Shown here piece after piece: positions 8,526 to 17,212 of a stretch of DNA of 64,000 nucleotides. The stretch is from JAFECT01 sp035551675 (GTDB taxonomy: Bacteria > Pseudomonadota > Alphaproteobacteria > Caulobacterales > Caulobacteraceae). How positions within the stretch are numbered: position 1 is the first letter of the stretch; each line of letters starts with the position of its first letter. The notes under the pieces were generated by a model that worked only from the letters and a program-made list of their open reading frames with translations, did no database searches and was not told the DNA's origin. Location: contig DASZMV010000088.1 of NCBI GenBank assembly GCA_035551675.1, positions 1 to 64,000 of the forward strand. Direction: 5' to 3'. A program made the position numbers and the translations under genes.

Positions 8526-9079
8526 CGGACGGTGATCGCCAGCCGCAGCAGATTCGAACTGAGGTGCGCGCCGGCTGAGATGGCGTTCTTCTGGTTGATC
8601 TCGAATCGAATCTGGCGTCCGACCGTCACCAGCTGGATGGCGCCCGCGGAGGCGAAATCGCGCGTTTCGCCGATGGTCAGGACACCGTGGTCCCTCAGCC
8701 GCGTCAGATAGGCGGGACTCGCATTGGCCGCCGAGACGTAGGCCATGGTGCAGTCGCGGTCGAACCGCGAGGTGCGCTTGACCACCAGTACACGGCCGTC
8801 GAGCGCCTTGCCGTCAATGCTTTCCAGCGTGCCGGCGAAGGAGTCGGAGGGATCGACGCACAGCACGACCGGATCGCTCGAACGGGCAAAGCGGTTGGGC
8901 GCCCAGGTGGTGAAGCGACCGAAGTTGTAGATCATCGCCGCCTTCGTCGCATCCGCCCGCGACGCTTCCTGGGCGGCCGCACGCGGCGCCTGCAGCACGG
9001 CGGCGGCGGTCAGGCCCGCGGCAAACCAGGCGGCCAGACGGCGACCTGGTCGTTTCGTCATGGTGCGCACCGGGCTCAA
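8522..9079 (-). CDS. YfiR family periplasmic protein (DUF4154)
   Basis: 185 residues with a signal peptide (RRLAAWFAAGLTAAAVLQAP, cleavage near residue 37). The mature part matches the YfiR/DUF4154 pattern: AAMIYNFGRFTTWAPN, then VVLCVDPSDSF, VLVVKRTSR, and GVLTIGETRDFASAGAIQLV. In Pseudomonas YfiR is a periplasmic repressor of a membrane diguanylate cyclase. In operons such as this one the partner is a CHASE8 kinase, so here it probably sits between the TonB receptor and the kinase encoded on either side. Both neighbours overlap it by 4 bases, which implies translational coupling. Confidence 0.88.
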   Translation of the reverse strand: MSPVRTMTKRPGRRLAAWFAAGLTAAAVLQAPRAAAQEASRADATKAAMIYNFGRFTTWAPNRFARSSDPVVLCVDPSDSFAGTLESIDGKALDGRVLVVKRTSRFDRDCTMAYVSAANASPAYLTRLRDHGVLTIGETRDFASAGAIQLVTVGRQIRFEINQKNAISAGAHLSSNLLRLAITVR

Positions 9080-11055
9080 TACCGCACCGCCAGCTTCACG
9101 CCGACCTGGCGGGCGACGACCACGGGGAACGGCTCGGTCGGCTCGACGATCTCGATGCGGCGCGCGCTCAAGAGATGCTCGCCGATCAGCGACAGTTCGA
9201 TGTGCGCGGTCGGGCGCCAGGCGAGGCGCGCCATGAGGTCGTCATAGGCGGGAACCGGTCCCGTCTCGAGTTTTCCCACGTGGCGGTACCAGAGGTCGAA
9301 GTCGACGTCGTCGGTCACGTTCCACAGCGAACGCACCGACGCCTGGGCCCGCGGCGACGCGCCCTGGTCAATCGCGTTGTCCGACAAAACGGTGCCGAGA
9401 CCGCCCGGCGTGATGCCGAGGTTCAGCACATTGCCGCCGGCCTTGACGGTCCAGGTCGGCGTAATCTTTGCGTTCAGCTCCACCTCGAGGCCCTGGCTCA
9501 CGCCATGGCCGTGGTTGCCGTACTGGACGATAGGGGTAAACGGCGGAACGAAGCCCGCAAGGCCCCAGGAAATGAGGCGGCTGTAGTCCTGGCGATACGC
9601 GGTCACGTCGAGCGCGACGTCGGGACCGAGCTGCATGCGGGCGCCGGCCTCGTAGGCGGTCATGATTTCCGAACGGATATCGGAATTGGGCGAGACCAGC
9701 GCGATCGGCGAGAAATAGGTCAGGTCGGTCTCGAAGCGGGAGGGCGTGCGCGCCGCGCGCGAGATCGCCGCCCATACCGACCAGTTATGCTCGCTGCGCC
9801 ACAGGGCGCGGATGCTGGGCTCGATGTCGGACCCCGAAACGCTGTTGTGATCGAACTTAGATCCGATCGAAAGCGTCAGCCGCTCGGGCACGACGGTGAT
9901 GTCGTCTTGAATGAAGGCGCCGTAGAGGGTCTGCTGCTGCTTCATCGGCGTGACGAAGATGACCGGCGTCCCGGTGATGTCGTCCCAGGTGGAGCGATAA
10001 TTTACGCCCCAGACGACCGCGTTGCGGGGGCCCAGATTGAAGTGGTGGTTGAAGTCGAAATTGATCTGGTCGACGCGTCCGGTAAGGCCCAATTCCTGGC
10101 GCTGGACGTGATCCCAGTAGAGCTGGCCGCTGAAGCCCGACCCGTCGTCGAGCGTGCGCGTCCAGCGGCCGAGAATGTCGGCGCCGTGGAACACGTTGGC
10201 GTTGGGCAGGCTGGTCACCAGCGAGAGCGGCGGCAGCTGCACGAACCCGCTTGCCGCCGACAGACGGTTACGGCCGTCCTGAACGTCCCCCTGGAAGGTC
10301 AGTGCATCGTGGTCGGTGGGCGCGACATCGATGCGCGCGCCGCCTTGATTGCCGCCCTCGAAGTCGTTGATCAGGCCGCCGACGCCCTGCGCCTCATCGT
10401 AGAGTGTGCGACGGGTCGCATACAGGCGTATGGTCGCGTCGGCCCCCAGCTGGGTTCCGACGTTGGCGGACACCGTGCCGCCGTCCTTGCTGTCGGCCTG
10501 GGCGTTGACCTGAACGCCCAGAGTGTCGACGGAATGTTTGGTGACGATGTTGATCACGCCGTTCACGGCGTTCGCGCCATAGAGCGTAGCGCCCGGCCCG
10601 CGCACGACCTCGATGCGCTGAATATCCTCCAGCGGGATCAGTTGCTGGTCCCACAGAACGCCGCCGAGCGCCGACATGTAGATGGCTCGTCCGTCCACCA
10701 GCACCAGCAGCTTGTTCGCCGAGAACCCGTTGAACCCGCGCGCGGTCACCGCCGCCCCGCCGAGCGGCAGGTCCGCGACCTCCAGGCCCGGCACCATGCG
10801 CAGCACGTCGGGGATGGTCCGTGCGCCGGACCGTCGGATGTCCTCTTGGGAAACCACGAACACGGCCGCGGCCGCCTCGTCGACGCGCTGCGGTTTTTTG
10901 GCGACCGAGGTCACCTCCGTGGAGAGCAGGTCGTCGAGGCTGAGCTTGGTGAGGTCTTCCGATTGCGACGCCGACTGCGCCGCCGCAGGCGAGACTTCGA
11001 CGCCGACGGACGAGACCGCCGCCAGGGCGATAGCAAGAGCCCAATGGAACTTCAT
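9076..11055 (-). CDS. TonB-dependent outer-membrane receptor
   Basis: 659 residues with a signal peptide (ALAIALAAVSSVGVEVSPAAA). The N-terminal region carries DLTKLSLDDLLSTEVTSVAKK, typical of receptors found with YfiR and CHASE8 kinases. A plug domain follows (about 55-165, with VEVVRGPGATLYGANAVNGV) and then a beta-barrel to the C-terminal aromatic-ended strand (VGVKLAVRY). The ligand cannot be read from the sequence. It is the first gene of the receptor-YfiR-kinase operon and overlaps the next gene by 4 bases. This arrangement is usually regarded as signal transduction or regulated uptake rather than plain siderophore import, but that is inference. Confidence 0.92.
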   Translation of the reverse strand: MKFHWALAIALAAVSSVGVEVSPAAAQSASQSEDLTKLSLDDLLSTEVTSVAKKPQRVDEAAAAVFVVSQEDIRRSGARTIPDVLRMVPGLEVADLPLGGAAVTARGFNGFSANKLLVLVDGRAIYMSALGGVLWDQQLIPLEDIQRIEVVRGPGATLYGANAVNGVINIVTKHSVDTLGVQVNAQADSKDGGTVSANVGTQLGADATIRLYATRRTLYDEAQGVGGLINDFEGGNQGGARIDVAPTDHDALTFQGDVQDGRNRLSAASGFVQLPPLSLVTSLPNANVFHGADILGRWTRTLDDGSGFSGQLYWDHVQRQELGLTGRVDQINFDFNHHFNLGPRNAVVWGVNYRSTWDDITGTPVIFVTPMKQQQTLYGAFIQDDITVVPERLTLSIGSKFDHNSVSGSDIEPSIRALWRSEHNWSVWAAISRAARTPSRFETDLTYFSPIALVSPNSDIRSEIMTAYEAGARMQLGPDVALDVTAYRQDYSRLISWGLAGFVPPFTPIVQYGNHGHGVSQGLEVELNAKITPTWTVKAGGNVLNLGITPGGLGTVLSDNAIDQGASPRAQASVRSLWNVTDDVDFDLWYRHVGKLETGPVPAYDDLMARLAWRPTAHIELSLIGEHLLSARRIEIVEPTEPFPVVVARQVGVKLAVRY

Positions 11056-11114
11056 GTCGAATGCCGCCGCCAGTTAGTCGCAACCAACAGTATCAAGGAC
11101 ACGATAAAATGCAG

Positions 11115-11141
11115 TTAAACGCGAATTTACCGATACTTAAC
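11115..11141. promoter_or_regulatory. AT-rich upstream region of the TonB operon with a CtrA-like site
   Basis: The 288-base gap between the HWE kinase and the TonB receptor gene (11056-11343) holds no gene. Near the receptor start it becomes AT-rich and contains TTAA, 7 bases, TTTA (11115-11129), one mismatch from the CtrA consensus TTAA-N7-TTAA, plus a further half-site (TTAAC near 11138). This would fit cell-cycle control in a Caulobacterales genome. It is a weak pattern match. Confidence 0.25.
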
Positions 11142-11343
11142 CGAGCCGCTGGGGCGGCGCTTCACCTGAAGAGACAAGCGTTCGCGGCGCTTGAACCCGC
11201 GTCAGCACGCACAGCAAGCGTACCGGTGTTCTGGCGACCGCCCCCGGCGAGGCCGCGCCCGCCCTTGCGCCAGCTCGGCGTCACCGACGCGCGGATCCGC
11301 ACAATATGCGCAGGCGCGTGGACGCCGCTGCGTCGCCTGAAGT

Positions 11344-12540
11344 CTATGGTTTCGGCGGTTCAAGGGCGGCCGCGCGGTGCGGACGCCGGGGAAAGCGGAC
11401 TCGCACCATCGTGCCCCCGTCCTTTCCGGGCTCGCGTTCGATGGCGCCGCGCAGTTGCCGTGCGAGTGCGGTCATCAGTCTTATGCCGGAACCGCCTTGC
11501 CCGGCCCCGACGCGGCCCACGCCATCGTCGCTGATGCACAGAACCGCCTCGCCGTGACGCTCGGCAAAGAGGCGCACGTCGATCCGTCCGGTTCCGTCGG
11601 GAAAGGCGTGTTTTACCGCGTTGGTAATCGCCTCGTTGACGATCAAGCCGAGCGGCACGGCTTCGTCGATGCCGACGTTGATCTCGTCGGCGCCGACCTC
11701 GATCGTCACTCCGTCGTGCGGCTTGGAGATACTCGCAACCAGGCCGCGCAAGTAACGGCTCAGCTCGACCAGTTCTCCGGTGCGGCCGGGCCCCAGCTGT
11801 TCATGTGCGAGCGACATGGCGATGATTCCGTCGCATATCTCGTCGATCACGCCTGCGCCGTTGGCGTTGGCGAGGTGGGCTTTGCGTAACTGGACCATCG
11901 ACATCAGGGTCTGAAAGTTATTCTTGACCCTGTGCTGCATCTCGGTGAGCAACAGCGCGTGACGCTGGCCCTCAAGGGCGACGTCCGCGACCGCTTGGCG
12001 ACGCGCCTCTTCGATATTCATGCGCTCCATAACCAAGCCGGCGATCGCCGCCGCGGCGACCATGAACGCCTGGCTGTCGCAACTGTAATGGCGCTGCGTC
12101 GTGCTGTCGCCCTCGAGCACGCCCCAGGTGGCGCCGTCGACGAAGATCGGCACGTTGATCAGGGACACGATGCCATGGCTGCGCAGCGTTTCGGAGAAAT
12201 GGAAACCGTGCGACGCGCCGAAGTCCTCGATTGTCACCGGTTCGCCGGTGCGAAAGGCGCGCCCTGGCGGCGAGGACAGATCGGTGGCGAAGGAGGCGCT
12301 GCCGACAATCCCTTCGTCCCACCCTACGCCGGCAATCAGCAGGAGGTCGCTGCGGTCGGACCGATACGCCACCAGCTTCACGTGATCGATCTCGACCGCT
12401 TCTGCGACACGGGTGACGAGGTCGTGAAAGAATTCCTCTCGCGACAAGCCGGGGAGCGCCGCCAACCGGGCAAGGTTGGTAAGCACGTCGCGATGGCGGC
12501 GGAGCAGCTCGACCTCGGTATCGTGGGGAGGCCCGGCCAC
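11344..12540 (-). CDS. GAF-domain sensor histidine kinase of the HisKA_2/HWE type
   Basis: 398 residues from a GTG at 12540. That start is chosen because AAAGGAG lies 6 bases upstream, whereas the longer open frame runs into the neighbouring gene's promoter. Domains: GAF (about residues 20-180, with VTRVAEAVEIDHVKLVAY), HisKA_2 with the phospho-accepting His in TEMQHRVKNNFQTLMSMVQL (about 205-225), and an HWE-like ATPase domain (NEAITNAVKHAFPDG, SDDGVG). There is no membrane segment, so it is a cytoplasmic sensor. Kinases of this class often act on the EcfG general stress response in Alphaproteobacteria. The divergent SDR gene has an EcfG-like promoter, which fits but does not prove that role. 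Confidence 0.85.
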   Translation of the reverse strand: MAGPPHDTEVELLRRHRDVLTNLARLAALPGLSREEFFHDLVTRVAEAVEIDHVKLVAYRSDRSDLLLIAGVGWDEGIVGSASFATDLSSPPGRAFRTGEPVTIEDFGASHGFHFSETLRSHGIVSLINVPIFVDGATWGVLEGDSTTQRHYSCDSQAFMVAAAAIAGLVMERMNIEEARRQAVADVALEGQRHALLLTEMQHRVKNNFQTLMSMVQLRKAHLANANGAGVIDEICDGIIAMSLAHEQLGPGRTGELVELSRYLRGLVASISKPHDGVTIEVGADEINVGIDEAVPLGLIVNEAITNAVKHAFPDGTGRIDVRLFAERHGEAVLCISDDGVGRVGAGQGGSGIRLMTALARQLRGAIEREPGKDGGTMVRVRFPRRPHRAAALEPPKP

Positions 12541-12718
12541 TATCCACTCCTTTACAACGTTCACTGTGATTACGTGCTGGACCCACCGAGGTTGCAGGGC
12601 GCCTTCAATCGCAGCGGATGGTCGCCATCCGGCCCTATCAAATGTTGCTTTCAAGCGGCTCGAACGGCGCGTCGTTGTTGTGCCGCAGGACCGCGCGTCC
12701 CTGCGGATGCACGCTTCG

Positions 12719-12743
12719 GGAACGGGCCGCGCCGCCCGTAGTT
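12719..12743 (+). promoter_or_regulatory. Candidate EcfG promoter for the SDR gene
   Basis: GGAAC at 12719-12723, then 17 bases, then GTT at 12741-12743. The SDR start codon is 47 bases further on. Spacing and boxes fit the alphaproteobacterial general stress sigma factor. It lies in the gap divergent from the HWE kinase. Confidence 0.55.
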
Positions 12744-12790
12744 TCTGCGAACCGGCGCGACCGTCGCGCCGGGCGCCGCGGAGTTCGCCC

Positions 12791-13603
12791 ATGACCTCGA
12801 TTTCTTCCGATGACCAAAGCAATTCGACCCGACCGCTTGCCGTCGTAACCGGCGCCTCGTCCGGCATAGGCTACGAGCTGGCGAAACAGGCATGCGAACA
12901 TGGCTATGACCTGATAATCGCGGCCGATCAGCCCTCGATCGCGGAAGCCGCCGATGCCTTCCGCAGGATGGGCGCGACGGTCGACCATCTCTGTGTCGAT
13001 CTGTCGACACGCGAGGGCGTCGAGCAACTGCTTGGACGCGTTGCCGGCCGGCCGATCGACGCCCTGATGGCCAACGCAGGACAAGGCCTGGGCCACGGCT
13101 TCCTGGAGCAGGATTGGGAGGACGCGGAGAAGGTGATCGACACCAACATCAAGGGCACCTGTTATCTCCTGCATCGTGCGCTTCCGGCCATGCGCGACCG
13201 CGGTTCCGGCAAGGTTCTGATCACCGGCTCGATCGCGGGCCTCATGCCGGGCGCGTTCCAGGCCGTCTACAACGGCACCAAGGCGTTCTTGGACAGTTTC
13301 TCGTGGGCCATCCGCGACGAGCTGAAGGACTCCGGCGTAACCATCACCTGCCTGATGCCCGGTGCGACCGACACCGAGTTCTTCGCCCGCGCCGACATGC
13401 TCGACACCAAGATCGGGGCCGATCCCAAGAAGGCCGATCCGGCCGACGTCGCCAAGGTCGGCTTCGAGGCGATGCAGAAGGGCGAAGGCGACGTCGTCGC
13501 CGGCTTGAAGAACAAAATCACCGCCGCCACCGCCGCGGTGACGCCGCAGAGCATGCTGGCCGAACAGCACCGCAAGCTGGCCGAGCCCGGCAGCGCAGGC
13601 TGA
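12791..13603 (+). CDS. SDR family NAD(P)-dependent oxidoreductase
   Basis: 270 residues from ATG at 12791 (MTSISSDDQSNSTRPL). The Rossmann motif TGASSGIG is at about residues 20-27, NAG is in LMANAGQG, the catalytic Ser is in ITGSIAG, and the YxxxK pair is in YNGTKAF. The protein ends in a ~40-residue helical tail (AATAAVTPQSMLAEQHRKLA) longer than the minimal SDR fold. The substrate is unknown. The candidate EcfG promoter upstream and the divergent HWE kinase suggest a general-stress enzyme. A strong terminator follows. Confidence 0.88.
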   Translation: MTSISSDDQSNSTRPLAVVTGASSGIGYELAKQACEHGYDLIIAADQPSIAEAADAFRRMGATVDHLCVDLSTREGVEQLLGRVAGRPIDALMANAGQGLGHGFLEQDWEDAEKVIDTNIKGTCYLLHRALPAMRDRGSGKVLITGSIAGLMPGAFQAVYNGTKAFLDSFSWAIRDELKDSGVTITCLMPGATDTEFFARADMLDTKIGADPKKADPADVAKVGFEAMQKGEGDVVAGLKNKITAATAAVTPQSMLAEQHRKLAEPGSAG

Positions 13604-13627
13604 CGCATAGCGCGTTCGAATGTAATC

Positions 13628-13662
13628 GGCCCGCCGCTCCGGCAGGCGGCGGGCCTCGTTTT
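13628..13662 (+). terminator. Rho-independent terminator after the SDR gene
   Basis: GGCCCGCCGC, a short loop, GCGGCGGGCC, then TCGTTTTG. It is a perfect 10-bp GC stem with a T-rich tail, 25 bases after the stop codon. It may also stop the convergent dehydrogenase transcript. Confidence 0.8.
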
Positions 13663-13690
13663 GCAAACCGCGCGCGAGTGGGTCGGCTCG

Positions 13691-14863
13691 TCAGTGCGGC
13701 TTGAGCACAACCTTGGTCACTTCGTTCTGTTGTTCCTTGAACATCTTGTAGCCGCGCGGGGCGTCTTCCAGCGGCAGACGATGGCTGATCAGGAAGGTGG
13801 TGTCGATCTTGCCTTCGCCGATCATCTCCAGCAGCGGACGAAGGTACTTCTGCACATGCGTCTGGCCGGTCTTGACGCTCAGGCCCTTTTCCATGAGCGC
13901 CCCGATGGGGAATTTATCGGCCATGCCGCCGTAGACGCCGGGAATCGAGACGCGTCCGCCCTTGCGGCAGGCCATGATCACTTCGCGCAGCGCGTGGGTT
14001 CGATCGGTGCCCAGCTTGGTCGTGGTCTTGGCCATGTCGACGGCGTTGTCCAGGGTGAAGCCGTGGCTTTCCATGCCGACCGCATCGATACACGCGTCGG
14101 GCCCAATGCCTCCGGTCATCTCGACCAGCGCCTCGCGCACCTTCACATCGTGAAAATTCATCACCTCGGCGCCCATGGACCGCGCGAGCTCGAGGCGGTG
14201 CGGATAATGGTCGATGGCGATCACCCGGTGCGCGCCCATCAGGAAGCAGCTTTGAATAGCGAACAGGCCGACCGGCCCGCAGCCCCAGACGGCCACGGTG
14301 TCGCCCGGCTCGATTTCGCAGTTCTCCGCAGCCATCCATCCCGTGGGCAGAATGTCGGACAGGAACAGAACCTTCTCGTCCTCCAACCCATCGGGAATGA
14401 CGATTGGGCCGACGTCGGAATAGGGCACGCGCACGTACTCTGCCTGGCCGCCGGCATAACCTCCGGTCAGGTGTGAATATCCGAACGCGCCCGTCATCGG
14501 ATAGCCGTAGAGAATCTCGCTCATATCCGCCTTTTCCGCTGGATTGGAGTTGTCGCAGGCGGAGTACTGCTGGCGCTCACAGAAGAAGCATTTGCCGCAG
14601 GCGATGACGAAGGGCACGACGACCCGTTGCCCCTTGGTCAGGGTCGAGCCGGGGCCGGTGTCGACGACTTCGCCCATGAACTCGTGCCCCAGGATGTCGC
14701 CCCTGTGCAGGGTGGGGATGTAGCTGTCATAGAGATGAAGGTCCGAACCGCAGATGGCGGTCGCGGTGACCTTGATGATCGCGTCGCGGGGATTGACGAT
14801 CTCCGGGTCGGGGACCGTCTCCATCCGTACGTCGTGCTTGCCGTGCCAAGTCAAGGCGCGCAT
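13691..14863 (-). CDS. Zinc-dependent alcohol/formaldehyde dehydrogenase (MDR family)
   Basis: 390 residues from ATG at 14863 behind AAGGAGA. The open frame reads on upstream into the next gene, but the family starts at MRALTWHGKHDV. Catalytic zinc ligands are in ICGSDLHLYD and GHEFMGEV. The structural zinc cysteines are in CGKCFFCERQQYSACDN. The nucleotide fold is GCGPVGLFAIQ. The wording resembles the glutathione-independent formaldehyde dehydrogenase-like branch (PDPEIVNPRDAI, ..TFLISHRLPLEDAP). The exact substrate is not decided. It probably forms an operon with the upstream SRPBCC gene (28-base gap) under the EcfG-like promoter at 15501. Confidence 0.88.
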   Translation of the reverse strand: MRALTWHGKHDVRMETVPDPEIVNPRDAIIKVTATAICGSDLHLYDSYIPTLHRGDILGHEFMGEVVDTGPGSTLTKGQRVVVPFVIACGKCFFCERQQYSACDNSNPAEKADMSEILYGYPMTGAFGYSHLTGGYAGGQAEYVRVPYSDVGPIVIPDGLEDEKVLFLSDILPTGWMAAENCEIEPGDTVAVWGCGPVGLFAIQSCFLMGAHRVIAIDHYPHRLELARSMGAEVMNFHDVKVREALVEMTGGIGPDACIDAVGMESHGFTLDNAVDMAKTTTKLGTDRTHALREVIMACRKGGRVSIPGVYGGMADKFPIGALMEKGLSVKTGQTHVQKYLRPLLEMIGEGKIDTTFLISHRLPLEDAPRGYKMFKEQQNEVTKVVLKPH

Positions 14864-14891
14864 GGGTTCTCCTTGTCGTAAATGATTTTGA

Positions 14892-15479
14892 TCAACCGCG
14901 AGGCGCCGCGTCGGGCGCACGCGCGGTCGAGACTTCGCCGGTTTCCATGAGCTGTTTGAAACGGCGCAGGTCGCGGCGGACCTGGATCTTCGGCTCTTTC
15001 TGGAAGACCTTGGCGAAGAGTTTGCCGAGATCGCCGGCCGGCGGCTCATAGAGGATGATAGCCTCGACCTCGGTGCCGCGCCCCGGCGCGGCGTCGCGGA
15101 ATTCAACCCGGCCGGTATTGCGGATGTCGGCGCCCTCGACCGACCGCCAGATGATCAGGCTGCCGGGCTGGTCTTCGGTGATCTCGGAGTCCCACTCGAC
15201 GGTTTGCCCTGCCGGGGCCTTGACCACCCAGTGCGAGCGCCGATTGTCGCCCACGTCCACGCGCTCGACGTTTTCCATAAAGGCGGGAAAGTTCCGGAAG
15301 TCCCGGAAGAAGGCGTAGACCTCTGCACGGCTGCGGTTGATCGTGACGGTGCGTCCGACGAGCGCGGCGTGATTCCATTCCGCTGTCTCCGCGAGGTCGT
15401 GGGAAATGTCGCGCTGGTGAACTGCGGTGTGCAGCGGGGCGTCGCTCTCTGCGGCGCGTTCGATTTTGTCCTGGGACAT
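14892..15479 (-). CDS. SRPBCC (cyclase/dehydrase-like) family protein
   Basis: 195 residues; ATG at 15479 follows CAGGAGGTC. The core (about residues 40-180) has the SRPBCC/polyketide cyclase wording: GRTVTINRSRAEVYAFFRDF, FPAFMENVERVDV, SHWVVKAPAG, GRVEFRDAAPGRGTEVEAIILYEP. Such proteins form a helix-grip fold with a cavity for a hydrophobic ligand. There is no signal peptide. It is the first gene of a pair with the zinc dehydrogenase. In Alphaproteobacteria this pair type is often found among stress-induced genes; that is an inference supported by the promoter upstream. Confidence 0.82.
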   Translation of the reverse strand: MSQDKIERAAESDAPLHTAVHQRDISHDLAETAEWNHAALVGRTVTINRSRAEVYAFFRDFRNFPAFMENVERVDVGDNRRSHWVVKAPAGQTVEWDSEITEDQPGSLIIWRSVEGADIRNTGRVEFRDAAPGRGTEVEAIILYEPPAGDLGKLFAKVFQKEPKIQVRRDLRRFKQLMETGEVSTARAPDAAPRG

Positions 15480-15500
15480 GCAGACCTCCTGGCGTCCGGC

Positions 15501-15526
15501 AACTGCGTCGACGGGCCCCGCGTTCC
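15501..15526 (-). promoter_or_regulatory. Candidate EcfG promoter for the SRPBCC-dehydrogenase operon
   Basis: On the minus strand GGAAC (15526-15522) is followed after 18 bases by GTT (15503-15501), 22 bases before the SRPBCC start codon. The spacing is one base longer than the optimum. The short distance to the ATG implies a very short leader. Confidence 0.4.
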
Positions 15527-15630
15527 CCTGAGCGAAGCGCAGCCGGTAAGCCGCAGGCGGACTTAACCCAGATTGTGACGCGAAACTTCACCCGTCGCCT
15601 CCCGGTTGTCGCCGCGCACCGGAGGATCTC

Positions 15631-16613
15631 ATGACAACAACCAGACGCGGCGTGATGGCCGCGACAAGCGCAACCGCCGCCGCGGCGCTCGCCGCCGGGA
15701 CCGCCGCGGCTCAACCGCCCTCAGCATCGCGTGTGACTATGCAGCACCCTCGATCCAAGCATCCCAAACCGCCCTTTCCCGCACAGGAGCAACCGTGGCC
15801 CGGACTGGCCGGGCGCATGGACCCGCGCCCCGATCACGGCGAGACCAGCTACGTCGGGTCGGGCCGTTTGGCTGGGCGTCGCGCGCTGATCACCGGCGGC
15901 GATTCCGGTATGGGGCGCGCGGCCGCCATCGCCTTTGCGCGCGAGGGCGCCGATGTCGCCATCAACTATTTTCCGACCGAAGAGCCGGACGCGCGCGAGG
16001 TCGTCGCGCTGATCCGGGCGGCGGGGCGCCGAGGGGCGCCCATTCCCGGCGATTTGCGCGACGAGGGCTTCTGTCGTCATCTGGTCGACGAAACGGTCCG
16101 TCAACTCGGCGGTCTCGACATCCTCGTCAGCAATGCGGGGCGCCAGAAGTCCACCGCGTCCATCGCCGATATCTCGACGGAAGATTTCGACTGGACGATG
16201 AAGACCAACATTTACGCGCCGTTCTGGCTCATCAAGGCGGCCTTGCCGCACCTGCAGCCGGGATCGGCTATAATTGCAACCACGTCCGAGCAGGCTTACG
16301 ACCCTTCGCCCGACCTCTACGACTACGCCCAGACCAAGGCGGCGACGATGAACTTCGTGAAGTCGCTGGCCAAACAGCTCGGGCCCAAGGGCATCCGCGT
16401 GAACGGGGTGGCGCCGGGTCCGATCTGGACGCCGCTGCAGATCTCCGGCGGCGCGTCGCAAGGAAAGGTCGTCACCTTCGGCGCAACAGCGCCCTTGGGG
16501 AGGCCGGGCCAGCCGGCGGAGCTCGCCGGCATCTACGTCCGTCTGGCTGAAAACGACGGCAGCTACACGACCGGCAACATCTACGGCGCGGGCGGCGGAC
16601 AGGGACAGCCGTG

Positions 16614-16614
<1 letters not shown>
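15631..16614 (+). CDS. SDR family oxidoreductase with N-terminal Tat-like signal
   Basis: 327 residues. The N-terminus (MTTTRRGVMAATSATAAAAL... AAA) has a twin-arginine pair and a hydrophobic stretch like a Tat signal, which is unusual for a cytoplasmic SDR. A segment KHPKPPFPAQEQPWPGLAGRMDP follows, typical of the YhdG/YdaD-like general-stress SDRs. The SDR core starts near residue 83: TGGDSGMG, NAG in VSNAGRQ, TSEQAYD, and YAQTKAA for the YxxxK pair. Its stop overlaps the start of the DUF4142 gene, so the two are co-transcribed. The likely cofactor is NADP; the substrate is unknown. Confidence 0.85.
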
Positions 16615-17146
<532 letters not shown>

Positions 17147-17158
17147 CCCCCATCGAGC

Positions 17159-17184
17159 GGAACCGCCGCGCTGGCGCTGCGGTT
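17159..17184 (+). promoter_or_regulatory. Weak EcfG-like promoter candidate for the PQQ dehydrogenase
   Basis: GGAAC at 17159-17163 and GTT at 17182-17184 with an 18-base spacer, about 29 bases before the chosen ATG at 17213. The spacer is one base long and the region is GC-rich, so chance is possible. Confidence 0.3.
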
Positions 17185-17212
17185 GTGTCACCGGCTGACA
17201 ACGGTGACGTCG

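Noticed and set aside
9175..11118. 647-codon open frame on the plus strand
   Set aside because: Antisense to the TonB receptor gene; low-complexity Arg/Val/Asp product.
11344..12867. Longer HWE kinase starting at 12867
   Set aside because: It would overlap the start and promoter of the divergent SDR gene. A GTG at 12540 has a proper AAGGAG site and leaves a complete GAF domain.
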